A DNA stretch of 64,000 bases from assembly GCF_045635475.1 (NCBI RefSeq), contig NZ_JBJGXI010000022.1:1-64000 (forward strand). Reading direction: 5' to 3'. Of the stretch, positions 8,066 to 17,100 are shown one piece after another (the stretch's first letter is position 1; each line of letters starts with the position of its first letter). The stretch is from JBJGXI01 sp045635475 (GTDB taxonomy: Bacteria > Bacillota > Bacilli > Bacillales > Amphibacillaceae). The position numbers and the translations under genes were made by a program. Below the pieces are notes generated by a model, which was not told where the DNA came from, searched no databases, and was given only the letters and a program-made list of their open reading frames with translations.

Positions 8066-9475
8066 ATGCGAATGAAGAACGTATTTACTTATAGTGGTAT
8101 AATTATTATCCTATTAGCGACACTACTACCTAGTGCTGACCGAGTGGCTGCTGAGGGAGTTAATGAAATAACGAACCAAATAGACGAATTGAAAGAAGAA
8201 AAGAATAATATTGAAAGTAACTATAATAGTATAAATGACAAAAAAAGCGATACCGATAAACAGCTTCAAGAAAACCTTGTACAACAGCAAAAAGTGACGG
8301 AAGAAATCCAGAAGATCAGCAATGAATTAGCAGATACACAAGCAAAGCTGCAGGAAAAACAACAAGAGATTGATGAAACTACAGCAGAAATTACAACTAC
8401 TAATGATGAAATAACTCAATTGATGACTGAAATTGCCAACTTAGAAGAACGAATTGCTAAACGCGAAGAACTATTGAAAAACAGACTCCGTAATTTACAA
8501 CAAACCGGAGGGGACATAAGTTATTTTCAAGTGTTAATGGGCTCTAAAAGCTTTGGTGATTTTCTAAATCGGGTGACGGCAGTAACAAAAATTATGGATC
8601 AAGACAAAAGTATTATCGAAACAAATAATCAAGAAAAAGCGGACCTAGAAACGAAACAGAATTCGTTAGAAGTAAAGCAAGCTGAATTAGAAGAAACGAA
8701 GCTAGCTTTAGAAAATCAACAAAGCGAATTAGTAACGATTAAATCTTCTCTTGATACACAAGTTGCAAATAGGCAACAATTGATGTCTCAATTAGAAGAA
8801 AAGGAACATCAATTAGAAGAATATAACGTAACATTAGAAATGGAACAAGAAGTTTTAGCAAATGAAAAAGTAGCTTTGGAAAAAGCTATTCAGCAAGCAC
8901 AAAATAAGAAAAAACAAGAGGAAGAGCGATTAGCAGCAGAAAAAGCAGAAAGAGAACGATTAGCACAATTAGCAGCGGAGAAAAATCAAGATAATCAAAG
9001 TGATGAATCAAGTGTACCAACTACGCCAACTACACCATCAACACCATCAACACCTCCAAGTAGTGGTGGACTGTTCGGATGGCCAGCAGGTGCAACGTAT
9101 GTTAGTTCTGAATATGGTAATCGTTGGGGTGATTTCCACAAGGGCATGGATATTGCTGCTGGTGGCACGGTTCCTATCTATGCGGCAGAAGATGGTGTTG
9201 TGTCCATGGCTAGACATTACAACCGTTCATCTGGATGGTGGTCATTTGGGAACTTTGTGATGATTACACATTATATAAATGGACAACAGTACACAACGGT
9301 TTATGCTCATATGAGAAGCTTAAATGTGTCTTATGGACAAACAGTAACAAGAGGCCAACAAATAGGGGTTATGGGTAATACTGGTAATTCTACTGGTCAA
9401 CACTTACATTTTGAAATTCATAAAGGTGGATATGGTTCTAGTAATACGGTTAATCCAAGATCCTATCTATATTAA
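8066..9475 (+). CDS. Secreted coiled-coil M23 (LytM-type) peptidoglycan endopeptidase
   Basis: A 469-residue exported wall hydrolase. Residues 1-29 form a Sec signal peptide (hydrophobic core TYSGIIIILLATLLP, cut near AAEG). Residues about 32-300 are almost continuous coiled coil of the PcsB/CwlO-N type. A linker rich in T, P and S (about 315-335) leads to the M23 domain, with zinc ligands HKGMD and HLHFEIH present, so it should be catalytically active against peptide cross-bridges. The ATG at 8066 has GAAGGAG. Its place just after ftsEX and its EnvC/PcsB-like architecture make it the probable FtsEX-controlled enzyme. In B. subtilis the FtsEX partner is CwlO, which carries an NlpC/P60 domain instead. 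Confidence 0.92.
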   Translation: MRMKNVFTYSGIIIILLATLLPSADRVAAEGVNEITNQIDELKEEKNNIESNYNSINDKKSDTDKQLQENLVQQQKVTEEIQKISNELADTQAKLQEKQQEIDETTAEITTTNDEITQLMTEIANLEERIAKREELLKNRLRNLQQTGGDISYFQVLMGSKSFGDFLNRVTAVTKIMDQDKSIIETNNQEKADLETKQNSLEVKQAELEETKLALENQQSELVTIKSSLDTQVANRQQLMSQLEEKEHQLEEYNVTLEMEQEVLANEKVALEKAIQQAQNKKKQEEERLAAEKAERERLAQLAAEKNQDNQSDESSVPTTPTTPSTPSTPPSSGGLFGWPAGATYVSSEYGNRWGDFHKGMDIAAGGTVPIYAAEDGVVSMARHYNRSSGWWSFGNFVMITHYINGQQYTTVYAHMRSLNVSYGQTVTRGQQIGVMGNTGNSTGQHLHFEIHKGGYGSSNTVNPRSYLY

Positions 9476-9520
9476 TATTATTTGACATGAAATGGACAAG
9501 TGTGGCATAAACTAGAATAG

Positions 9521-9556
9521 AAAAAGACATCGCACGAAAAGTTGTGGTGTCTTTTT
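9521..9556 (+). terminator. Terminator after the M23 hydrolase
   Basis: AAAAAGACA pairs with TGTCTTTTT across an 18-nt loop region that can extend the pairing. The symmetrical A/T flanks also allow function on the other strand. Confidence 0.75.
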
Positions 9557-9613
9557 GTGCCATACATAGACACGTACACAACAAGGTGAATCAAATGATT
9601 GAGGTGAATAAAG

Positions 9614-11113
9614 TTGAAGCTACAAAAAGTCCATATAGTCCTAATTATGATCGCGGCTTTACTGCTTGGTGCTATAGGTTCCTTTGTTGGAATACAGTTA
9701 GCAGGGCTAGACGATCCGAAGCAAATAACAAATCAAGACCAAACTCAACAGAATGAAAATGGATTGACGACGGAAAAACAACAAGAGCTAATCGATAATA
9801 TGCAAAGTGTGGATGAATTAAGTAAAATCTCTCAAGCGTACCAGTTAATTCAGGACCAATATGTACAAAAAATCGACGACAATAAGTTAATCGAAGGTGC
9901 CATTCAAGGTATGCTCGATTCATTGGATGATCCATATAGCGTATATATGGATAAAGAAACCGTCGAAGAATTCACGCATCAAATTGAGTCTTCTTTTGAG
10001 GGTATTGGTGCTGAAGTAAGTATGGTAGAAGGTAAGCTGACGATAATCGCACCGATAAAGGATTCACCTGCAGAAGCTGCCGGCTTAATGCCTAACGATC
10101 AAATTTTGAAAGTAGATAATGAAACACTAACAGGTCTGGACTTATATGAGGCGGTCTCCAAAATTAGGGGGGAACAAGGGACGAAAGTTAGTCTTGAGGT
10201 TCAACGTCCTGGTGTAGAGGAATCAATAACGGTGGAACTTGTAAGGGACGATATTCCGGTCGAAACCGTATATTCGGAAACCACTACAGTTGACGGTAAA
10301 AAAGCTGGTATCATTGAAATTACATCTTTTTCAGAACAAACGGCTCAACGTTTTCAAGAAGAATTAAATAAATTAGAAGAACAGGGGATTGCCGGCTTAG
10401 TAATCGATGTTCGTGGTAACCCCGGGGGTTTATTGCCGGTAGTACAAGATATATTGAAACTGTTTATCACAAAAGATACACCTTATCTACAAATTGAGGA
10501 TAGAGATGGAGAAAAGTCTCGGTATTTCTCTGAATTAGAGAATAAAAAAGACTATCCAATTAGTGTGTTAATAAATGAAGGAAGTGCCTCCGCCTCTGAG
10601 ATTTTAGCAGTTTCAATGAAAGAAGCGGGAGATTATGAAGTTGTTGGTACGACTAGCTTTGGAAAAGGAACAGTGCAACAAACAAAACCAATGGGTGATG
10701 GCAGCACGATTAAATTGACTCGCTTTAAATGGTTGTCTCCTGACGGCAATTGGATACATGAAAAAGGTGTAGAACCAACCATACAAGTAGAACAGCCCGA
10801 ATATTATTACACGAATCCGATTCAATTTAATGAAGAACAGGATTCGTTAGCGTATAATCAAAGTAGTGATAAAATAAAAAATGTTCAAATCATTCTAAAA
10901 GGATTAGGATATGATCCCGAGCGAGAAGATGGCTACTTTAGTGAATCAACAACCCAAGCGGTAGAAGCTTTTCAGAAAGCGAATGAATTACCGGTTACAG
11001 GAGAAGTTGACGTGGAAACTGCCGAAAAGTTAGAAGTTAATATTATTGAACAAATAAGAAGTGGCGAGCATGATAATCAAAAAGCAAAAGCATTAGAGGT
11101 TTTATTTAAATGA
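9614..11113 (+). CDS. ctpB: S41 carboxyl-terminal processing protease, CtpB-like
   Basis: A serine protease acting outside the membrane. In B. subtilis, CtpB from the same locus trims SpoIVFA in the sigma-K checkpoint. The protein (499 residues) has an N-terminal signal-anchor helix (VHIVLIMIAALLLGAIGSFVG), a helical segment with the family motif DPYSVYMD, a PDZ domain (about 125-200), the S41 protease core with the catalytic Ser in GSASASE (about 323-329) and Lys351 in SFGKGTVQ, and a C-terminal peptidoglycan-binding domain (about 415-475). The start is TTG 9614 with GAGGTG at 9601-9606. The Ser/Lys dyad is intact. minJ follows after a terminator and a repeat. Confidence 0.93.
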   Translation: MKLQKVHIVLIMIAALLLGAIGSFVGIQLAGLDDPKQITNQDQTQQNENGLTTEKQQELIDNMQSVDELSKISQAYQLIQDQYVQKIDDNKLIEGAIQGMLDSLDDPYSVYMDKETVEEFTHQIESSFEGIGAEVSMVEGKLTIIAPIKDSPAEAAGLMPNDQILKVDNETLTGLDLYEAVSKIRGEQGTKVSLEVQRPGVEESITVELVRDDIPVETVYSETTTVDGKKAGIIEITSFSEQTAQRFQEELNKLEEQGIAGLVIDVRGNPGGLLPVVQDILKLFITKDTPYLQIEDRDGEKSRYFSELENKKDYPISVLINEGSASASEILAVSMKEAGDYEVVGTTSFGKGTVQQTKPMGDGSTIKLTRFKWLSPDGNWIHEKGVEPTIQVEQPEYYYTNPIQFNEEQDSLAYNQSSDKIKNVQIILKGLGYDPEREDGYFSESTTQAVEAFQKANELPVTGEVDVETAEKLEVNIIEQIRSGEHDNQKAKALEVLFK

Positions 11114-11120
11114 CGTCATA

Positions 11121-11158
11121 AATAAATTCGCGAGGTACTTCTCGCGGATTTATTTTTA
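11121..11158 (+). terminator. ctpB terminator
   Basis: AATAAATTCGCGAG pairs with CTCGCGGATTTATT, followed by a T-rich run. Confidence 0.9.
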
Positions 11159-11181
11159 TTGAGCGTATTTTTCGGAAGGCT

Positions 11182-11326
11182 TTGTTGTTTTTACAGTTCG
11201 TAATTTAGCTAGTATGCGTCGTAATTTGGAGAGTGCTTGTACCGCTCCGGAAAGCGACTGCCTGGAGCGGAAATCACGAGCACTACGTTACGACGAAGTT
11301 TACTTCTTCTACGCAATAACAACAAC
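11182..11326. repeat. GC-rich inverted repeat family 2, short copy
   Basis: A palindromic element between ctpB and minJ. The outer ends are TTGTTGTTTTTA and AATAACAACAAC. The inner stem pairs CGTCGTAA (11217-11224) with TTACGACG (11288-11295), then GAGAGTGCTTGTACCGCTCC with GGAGCGGAAATCACGAGCACT. The loop reads GGAAAGCGACTGCCT. The same outer and inner blocks frame the larger copy at 36504-37062. Confidence 0.8.
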
Positions 11327-11506
11327 TATTTCGAAAACAACATTTGAAAAACTACTAAGTTATTTTCACCGTAATCAAGATGATTAATTGGTATAATGAA
11401 GTTATATAATATTAATTCATTTAGGCTGTTGGCAGGAGAAAAGATACAAATTATCGAATGATTAGAATAGGGTAATGGACTGTACTTGGGGAGGAGAAAA
11501 ATCGCT

Positions 11507-12682
11507 ATGGAGGTATGGTTAATAGAAGTATTAAAAGGACTAGGCAGACTATTTATTAATCCACTATTATATTGGTTTCTTATTATTACGTTTTTAGCCT
11601 CTTTAGCACGTATTAAACAGGAACGAAAGTATTTTGGGACAAAGATTTTTAATGTTTTTTCTGAATGGCGGAACATGTGGACGACCTCTTTACTAAGTGG
11701 TTTATTCATATCAATTGTTGCGATTAGCATTGGGATCGTTCTTCAATATCAATTGCTACTCTTATTATTTATAGCTTTACTGTTACTTTCATTAACGAGA
11801 AAATTCACGATGCTGTCTCCTGCTTATTCTATTGGGATTAGTGTGATTATTTTGCTGCTTTTACCTTTAATGAGTAATTTTTTGCCTAGTAGTTGGCTTG
11901 TACCATTTGATCAGGTTAATGTAAGTGGTTATGCAATTATTTTAGGTATATTGTTAATTACTGAAGCATTATTACTGTTACGAGTGAAACGAAACGATAC
12001 TTTTCCAGAGTTAATGAAAAGTGGTCGTGGTAGATGGGTGGCACAACATCGAATTAAACGGATTGCTCTGATCCCTTTTTTTACGGTTATTCCTATTGGA
12101 GATATCGAACCATTCGCAAGTTGGTGGCCGGTCTTTACTATTAATGCCGAAAATTATGGACTTGTCCTAATACCGTTCTTAATCGGTTTTGATATGGTTG
12201 CTCGTGGGACTATACCATTAAAGCTCACACATAGGTTATCACAGTCGATCTTAATTTTGGGCATGTCAACGGTTGGTTTAGGTGTAGTTAGCATATATAT
12301 CCCTTATGTTGCAATCGCAACAATAGCTGTTGTACTAGTAGTTAGAATCATTATTTCCATACGCTTGCGAACAGCAGAACAGCAAAAACAACCGTCATAT
12401 ACACCGGATCCCAAAGGCTTAATTATCTTAGGTGTGATTCAAGGTTCACCTGCAGAGCGTCTAGGTTTACTTATCGGAGAACGGCTTGAGAAAGTAAATG
12501 GTCAGCTGGTAAGAACGGAGCCTGAGTTTTACAAGGCATTACAGATAAATAGTGCTTTTTGTAAGCTAGAGGTCAGAGATGATCGTGGTGAAATACGATT
12601 TGCCCAGCGAGCAATGTATCAGGGAGAACATCATGAACTAGGTATTATATTTGCGAAAGAAGATTATCTCGTAAGAAAATAA
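11507..12682 (+). CDS. minJ: Division-site topology protein MinJ
   Basis: The membrane protein that links MinCD to DivIVA at poles and septa in Bacilli. The 391 residues start with an amphipathic segment, followed by about eight hydrophobic helices between residues 10 and 285. The C-terminal PDZ domain (about 305-385) has the ligand-groove sequence KGLIILGVIQGSPAERLGL. The length matches B. subtilis MinJ (YvjD), and the position after ctpB is the same as in B. subtilis. ATG 11507 is chosen over the open frame back to 11486 because GGAGGAG at 11490-11496 is spaced 10 nt before it and the shorter form begins like the family (MEVWLIEVLKGLG). Confidence 0.88.
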   Translation: MEVWLIEVLKGLGRLFINPLLYWFLIITFLASLARIKQERKYFGTKIFNVFSEWRNMWTTSLLSGLFISIVAISIGIVLQYQLLLLLFIALLLLSLTRKFTMLSPAYSIGISVIILLLLPLMSNFLPSSWLVPFDQVNVSGYAIILGILLITEALLLLRVKRNDTFPELMKSGRGRWVAQHRIKRIALIPFFTVIPIGDIEPFASWWPVFTINAENYGLVLIPFLIGFDMVARGTIPLKLTHRLSQSILILGMSTVGLGVVSIYIPYVAIATIAVVLVVRIIISIRLRTAEQQKQPSYTPDPKGLIILGVIQGSPAERLGLLIGERLEKVNGQLVRTEPEFYKALQINSAFCKLEVRDDRGEIRFAQRAMYQGEHHELGIIFAKEDYLVRK

Positions 12683-12712
12683 ATTCCTAAGCATATGCTT
12701 AGGGATTTTGTT
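12682..12712 (+). terminator. minJ terminator
   Basis: AAATTCCTAAGC pairs with GCTTAGGGATTT around a 4-nt loop, followed by TGTTT; the T run is modest. Confidence 0.75.
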
Positions 12713-12883
12713 TCTGAAATGTGAGTTGACTTTTTATTTACGTCCATGCTATGTTTTGATGGTGTGTAAAGTGCAGAATTAAAGGAGAATTATTGAAATG
12801 TAAATCCCTTTGCTAAATTGAAATCATATAGTATTGATGATCATATATTTTTACAGAAGGAATAGAATGGAAGGGATTTTTTG

Positions 12884-14476
12884 ATGAGCTTACATGAACA
12901 AGTAAATAGACGTAAAACATTTGCAATCATTTCACACCCAGATGCGGGGAAAACAACATTAACAGAAAAATTATTATTGTTCGGAAACTTGATCCGATCC
13001 GCGGGTACGGTTAAAGGTAAAAAATCAGGAAAATTTGCAACATCAGACTGGATGGAAATCGAAAAACAACGTGGGATTTCTGTTACATCTAGTGTAATGA
13101 ATTTCCCATATAAGGATTACCAAGTAAATATATTGGATACTCCTGGACACGAAGATTTTAGTGAAGATACGTACCGGACGTTAACGGCTGTTGACAGTGT
13201 TGTCATGATTATTGATGCAACTAAAGGGATTGAGGCACAAACGATAAAGCTATTTAAAGTATGTCGGATGCGCGGTATTCCAATCTTCACCTTTATTAAC
13301 AAGCTAGACCGCGAAGGTAGAGAACCATTAGATCTTTTAGAGGAAATCGAGCAGGTACTTAATATCGAAACATATCCAATGAACTGGCCGGTTGGAATGG
13401 GCAAACGATTTTTAGGTATTTTTGATCGATACAACAAACAGTTTGTTAAATTTAACGGTAATGAAGCTGAGACGTATATTCCGTATTCAGAATTAGATAA
13501 ACCCGAAAATCAGGAGCTAGTCTCACAGGCGACTTATCAAGAAACAGAGGATGAACTATCGCTATTGGACGAAGCTGGTGACCAATATTCAATCGATGCT
13601 ATTTTACGCGGCGAGCAAACACCGGTATTCTTCGGTAGTGCACTGGCTCCGTTTGGTGTGCAAACCTTTTTTGACACGTTTATTTCGATGGCACCATCTC
13701 CAACTGCAAGAAGGTCTACGGAAGGGTTAGTTAGCCCGGATAATCCGGATTTTTCAGGGTTTATTTTTAAAATACAAGCGAACATGAATCCTGCACACCG
13801 TGATCGAGTAGCTTTTATCCGCGTATGCTCTGGAAAATTCCAACGTGGAATGACAGTTAAATTGGCTAGAACGGATAAACCAATCAAGCTATCACAGTCA
13901 CAGCAGTTTGTTGCCTCAGCGCGAGAAACGATTGAGGAAGCCTACGCTGGAGACATTATCGGAATATATGACCCGAATATTTATCGAATCGGTGATACGA
14001 TCTTGGAAGGTAAAGAATCGTATACGTATGATGAGTTGCCACAGTTCCCACCGGAATTATTTAAAAAGGTAACTGCTAAAAACGTGATGAAAGCTAAACA
14101 GTTTAGAAAAGGATTGGAGCAGCTTGTACAAGAAGGGGCAATCCAGCTTTATAAAGGACATCGTACCGAATCTTTTATCATTGGAGCGGTTGGTGAATTA
14201 CAGTTTGAAGTGTTCCAATATCGTATGAAAAATGAATATAATGTTGAAGTTATGCTTGAATCAGTAGGCGAAAGAATTCCGCGTTGGCTACAAACGGATA
14301 AAATTGACTCTTCAATCTTTGATGAGCGAAGCATGCTCGTAAAAGATCGAGAAGACCAATTCGTCGTTTTGTTTAAAAATGATTTCGCATTACGTTGGTT
14401 CCAAGATAAACATCCAAAAGTTGAACTAATTGATTTGTTTGAAGTAAATCAATACGATCAAAGCTACGCAGAATAA
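12884..14476 (+). CDS. prfC: Peptide chain release factor 3
   Basis: A translational GTPase that recycles RF1 and RF2 from the ribosome after peptide release. The 530 residues contain the G1 motif SHPDAGKTT, the switch II DTPGHEDF and the NKLDREGR guanine-specificity motif, followed by the RF3-specific beta-barrel and C-terminal domains (EFxVFQYRMKNEYNVEV). The ATG at 12884 is preferred to TTG 12881 because GGAAGGG at 12869-12875 is 8 nt upstream and MSLHEQVNRRKTFAI is the family start. Monocistronic: it has its own terminator and no close neighbours. Confidence 0.96.
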   Translation: MSLHEQVNRRKTFAIISHPDAGKTTLTEKLLLFGNLIRSAGTVKGKKSGKFATSDWMEIEKQRGISVTSSVMNFPYKDYQVNILDTPGHEDFSEDTYRTLTAVDSVVMIIDATKGIEAQTIKLFKVCRMRGIPIFTFINKLDREGREPLDLLEEIEQVLNIETYPMNWPVGMGKRFLGIFDRYNKQFVKFNGNEAETYIPYSELDKPENQELVSQATYQETEDELSLLDEAGDQYSIDAILRGEQTPVFFGSALAPFGVQTFFDTFISMAPSPTARRSTEGLVSPDNPDFSGFIFKIQANMNPAHRDRVAFIRVCSGKFQRGMTVKLARTDKPIKLSQSQQFVASARETIEEAYAGDIIGIYDPNIYRIGDTILEGKESYTYDELPQFPPELFKKVTAKNVMKAKQFRKGLEQLVQEGAIQLYKGHRTESFIIGAVGELQFEVFQYRMKNEYNVEVMLESVGERIPRWLQTDKIDSSIFDERSMLVKDREDQFVVLFKNDFALRWFQDKHPKVELIDLFEVNQYDQSYAE

Positions 14477-14478
14477 TC

Positions 14479-14513
14479 AAAAGCGCCTTTTCGTTTAGGA
14501 AGGGCGCTTTTAT
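14479..14513 (+). terminator. prfC terminator
   Basis: AAAAGCGCC(TT) pairs with (AA)GGGCGCTTTT around a short loop, ending in TTTTATA. Confidence 0.9.
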
Positions 14514-14612
14514 AGTTGATGCAACATGAGTGGACAAGGTTGGCAATGAGTTGATGGCCGGCAAATTATCATAACCGGAATCTCCGGCAAAATGGGCATG
14601 TCTATCTGATTA

Positions 14613-14750
14613 AACTGTCAAAACCCACTCACATGCGACAGATATCTCAGCTAAGGTAATCCAAAACTGTCGAAACCCACCCACATGCGACAGATATCTC
14701 AGGTAAGGTAACCCAAAACTGCCGAAACCCACCCACATACGACAGTTTTT
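14613..14750. repeat. Tandem repeat, 52-bp unit, three copies
   Basis: Units begin at 14613, 14665 and 14717, exactly 52 bp apart; the third is partial. Each unit holds an inverted repeat, CTGTCG ... CGACAG around AAACCCACCCACAT, and a CAGATATCTC palindrome-like segment. The last unit ends CGACAGTTTTT, so it can act as a terminator-like hairpin. Units differ at only a few positions. Confidence 0.9.
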
Positions 14751-14956
14751 ACTAGCAAATACCAATCGTTTCCATACAGCCCCTTCATTCAGATTCATCT
14801 TAGTAGCGACAGCCGTTTACCTATTCTTCTCATGAATGTAAAGTGAAAGTTAACTTCAGTTCTGTTTTACAAAAAAAGGCGGTAGGACATATTTCTAAAA
14901 AAATGCAGACAAACATGATAAGGTAAGAAAAGGACAACTTCTTCTGAAAAAACAGT

Positions 14957-14993
14957 CGAATGTTTGTTCGTTTTTTTATTTGTGTAGTATAAT
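14957..14993 (+). promoter_or_regulatory. uvrBA promoter with LexA/DinR box
   Basis: CGAATGTTTGTTCG at 14957-14970 matches the Bacillus SOS box (CGAACrnryGTTCg) except at inner positions. It overlaps a -35 (TTGTTC, 14964-14969), which is followed by an 18-nt spacer and TATAAT at 14988-14993. LexA bound here would block RNA polymerase, as at B. subtilis uvrB. Confidence 0.85.
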
Positions 14994-15111
14994 GGGTATA
15001 GAAAATAGTCGATACGTTTTCAGTGTTCCAATTCAGTTTAATGGGAATACTGTAGTATTCAAAATAAATCAATGGTAAGACATATAGAAACAAAGATACG
15101 GAGGTAGTTTT

Positions 15112-17094
15112 GTGATTAATGAGTTTGAGTTAGTTTCGAATTATAGTCCGCAAGGCGATCAACCGAAAGCAATCGAGGAAATGGTAAAAGGGATTAATGA
15201 AGGTAAGCGGCACCAGACCTTGCTAGGTGCGACGGGTACCGGAAAGACATTCACCGTCTCGAACATTATAAAAGAAGTAAAAAAGCCAACCTTAGTAATT
15301 GCACATAATAAAACACTTGCTGGACAGCTTTATAGTGAATTTAAGGACTTTTTCCCAAATAATGCTGTGGAGTATTTCGTCAGCTACTATGATTATTATC
15401 AGCCAGAAGCATATGTACCGTCATCGGACACATTTATAGAAAAAGATGCGAGCATTAATGATGAAATCGATAAGCTACGACATTCAGCAACGTCTTCGTT
15501 ATTTGAACGGCGTGATGTCATCATCGTTGCTAGCGTTTCCTGTATTTACGGTTTAGGTTCACCGGAAGAATATGGTAGTCAAGTGGTTTCAATTCGTGTA
15601 GGTATGGAAAAGGATCGCGATCAGTTGCTGCGTGATCTGGTAGATGTGCAATATGCAAGGAACGATATTGATTTCCATCGGGGGACCTTTCGTGTTCGTG
15701 GTGATTCTGTTGAGATTATTCCTGCTTCGCGCGAGGAGCATTGTGTTCGTGTGGAGTTTTTTGGGGATGAAATTGACCGGATTAGAGAAGTTGATGCTTT
15801 AACTGGTGAAATTATTGGTGATCGTGAACATATTGCGATCTTTCCAGCTTCCCACTTCGTAACCAGAGAAGAAACATTGAAGGTTGCAATTGAAAATATT
15901 GAAAAAGAATTAAAGGACCGTTTAAAGGAACTGCGTGATAACGATAAGTTGTTAGAAGCGCAACGACTTGAGCAACGGACGAATTATGATTTGGAAATGA
16001 TGCGTGAGATGGGTTTTTGTTCTGGGATAGAAAACTATTCAAGACACCTTGCCTTTAGAGAGCCAGGTTCGACGCCTTATACGTTGCTAGACTACTTTCC
16101 AGAAGACTTTATGATTGTTATTGATGAGTCACATGTGAGCTTGCCTCAGGTACGCGGCATGTTTAATGGTGACCAAGCGCGTAAACAAGTACTAGTGGAT
16201 CATGGCTTTCGCCTACCATCGGCAATGGATAACAGACCGTTAACATTTCCAGAGTTTGAAACAAAGGCGAAACAAATGATTTATGTTTCTGCCACTCCGG
16301 GCCCATACGAGCTTGAGCATACACCGTATATGACGGAACAAATCATCCGACCGACAGGTTTATTAGACCCAGAGGTATCTATTCGTCCAATTGATGGACA
16401 GATTGATGATTTAATTGCAGAAATAAACGAGCGAACAGCAAAAAATGAACGTGTACTAGTGACCACACTTACGAAAAGAATGTCGGAGGATTTAACCGAT
16501 TATTTGAAAGAGATTGGGATTAAGGTTGCTTACCTCCATTCCGAAATCAAAACGTTAGAACGAATTGAAATCATTCGTGATCTGCGTGTCGGTAAATACG
16601 ATGTGTTAATCGGGATTAACTTGTTGAGGGAAGGTCTTGATATTCCAGAGGTTTCATTAGTAACGATTTTAGATGCTGATAAAGAAGGCTTCTTACGTTC
16701 AGAACGTTCCCTGATCCAGACAATGGGAAGAGCAGCGAGAAACGAAAACGGAAGAGTTATTATGTATGCCGATAAAGTAACCGACTCGATGAAAAAAGCA
16801 ATCGATGAAACATATCGTCGTCGTGCGATCCAGCAGCAATATAATGAAGATCATGGCATCACACCGCAAACGATTAAGAAAGAAGTACGTGACGTGATTC
16901 GTGCGACGGTAGCAGCAGAAGAAACGGATGCGTATCAAACAACAACAAGCAAGCATGCAAAATTGTCTCGAAAAGAAAAAGACAAGTTAATCGAACAAAT
17001 GGAACAAGAAATGAAGCAAGCTGCTCGCGATTTGAACTTCGAGAAGGCAGCAGAATTGCGTGATGTTATTTTGGAATTAAAAGCGGAAGGATGA
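15112..17094 (+). CDS. uvrB: Excinuclease ABC subunit B
   Basis: The damage-verifying helicase-like subunit of nucleotide excision repair. The 660 residues carry Walker A GATGTGKT (39-46), the beta-hairpin region YYDYYQPEAYVP that inserts between strands, DEXX-type motif VIDESHVSLPQ, helicase motif VI (QTMGRAARN) and a C-terminal UVR domain (about 620-655, EKAAELRD) that binds UvrC. The start is GTG 15112, with GGAGGTAG upstream. uvrA begins 6 bp after the stop, so both are under the SOS promoter. Confidence 0.98.
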   Translation: MINEFELVSNYSPQGDQPKAIEEMVKGINEGKRHQTLLGATGTGKTFTVSNIIKEVKKPTLVIAHNKTLAGQLYSEFKDFFPNNAVEYFVSYYDYYQPEAYVPSSDTFIEKDASINDEIDKLRHSATSSLFERRDVIIVASVSCIYGLGSPEEYGSQVVSIRVGMEKDRDQLLRDLVDVQYARNDIDFHRGTFRVRGDSVEIIPASREEHCVRVEFFGDEIDRIREVDALTGEIIGDREHIAIFPASHFVTREETLKVAIENIEKELKDRLKELRDNDKLLEAQRLEQRTNYDLEMMREMGFCSGIENYSRHLAFREPGSTPYTLLDYFPEDFMIVIDESHVSLPQVRGMFNGDQARKQVLVDHGFRLPSAMDNRPLTFPEFETKAKQMIYVSATPGPYELEHTPYMTEQIIRPTGLLDPEVSIRPIDGQIDDLIAEINERTAKNERVLVTTLTKRMSEDLTDYLKEIGIKVAYLHSEIKTLERIEIIRDLRVGKYDVLIGINLLREGLDIPEVSLVTILDADKEGFLRSERSLIQTMGRAARNENGRVIMYADKVTDSMKKAIDETYRRRAIQQQYNEDHGITPQTIKKEVRDVIRATVAAEETDAYQTTTSKHAKLSRKEKDKLIEQMEQEMKQAARDLNFEKAAELRDVILELKAEG

Positions 17095-17100
17095 TCCTAC

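Noticed and set aside
14613..14750. CRISPR array
   Set aside because: The 52-bp units abut each other and are similar along their whole length, so there are no variable spacers; no cas genes are near.
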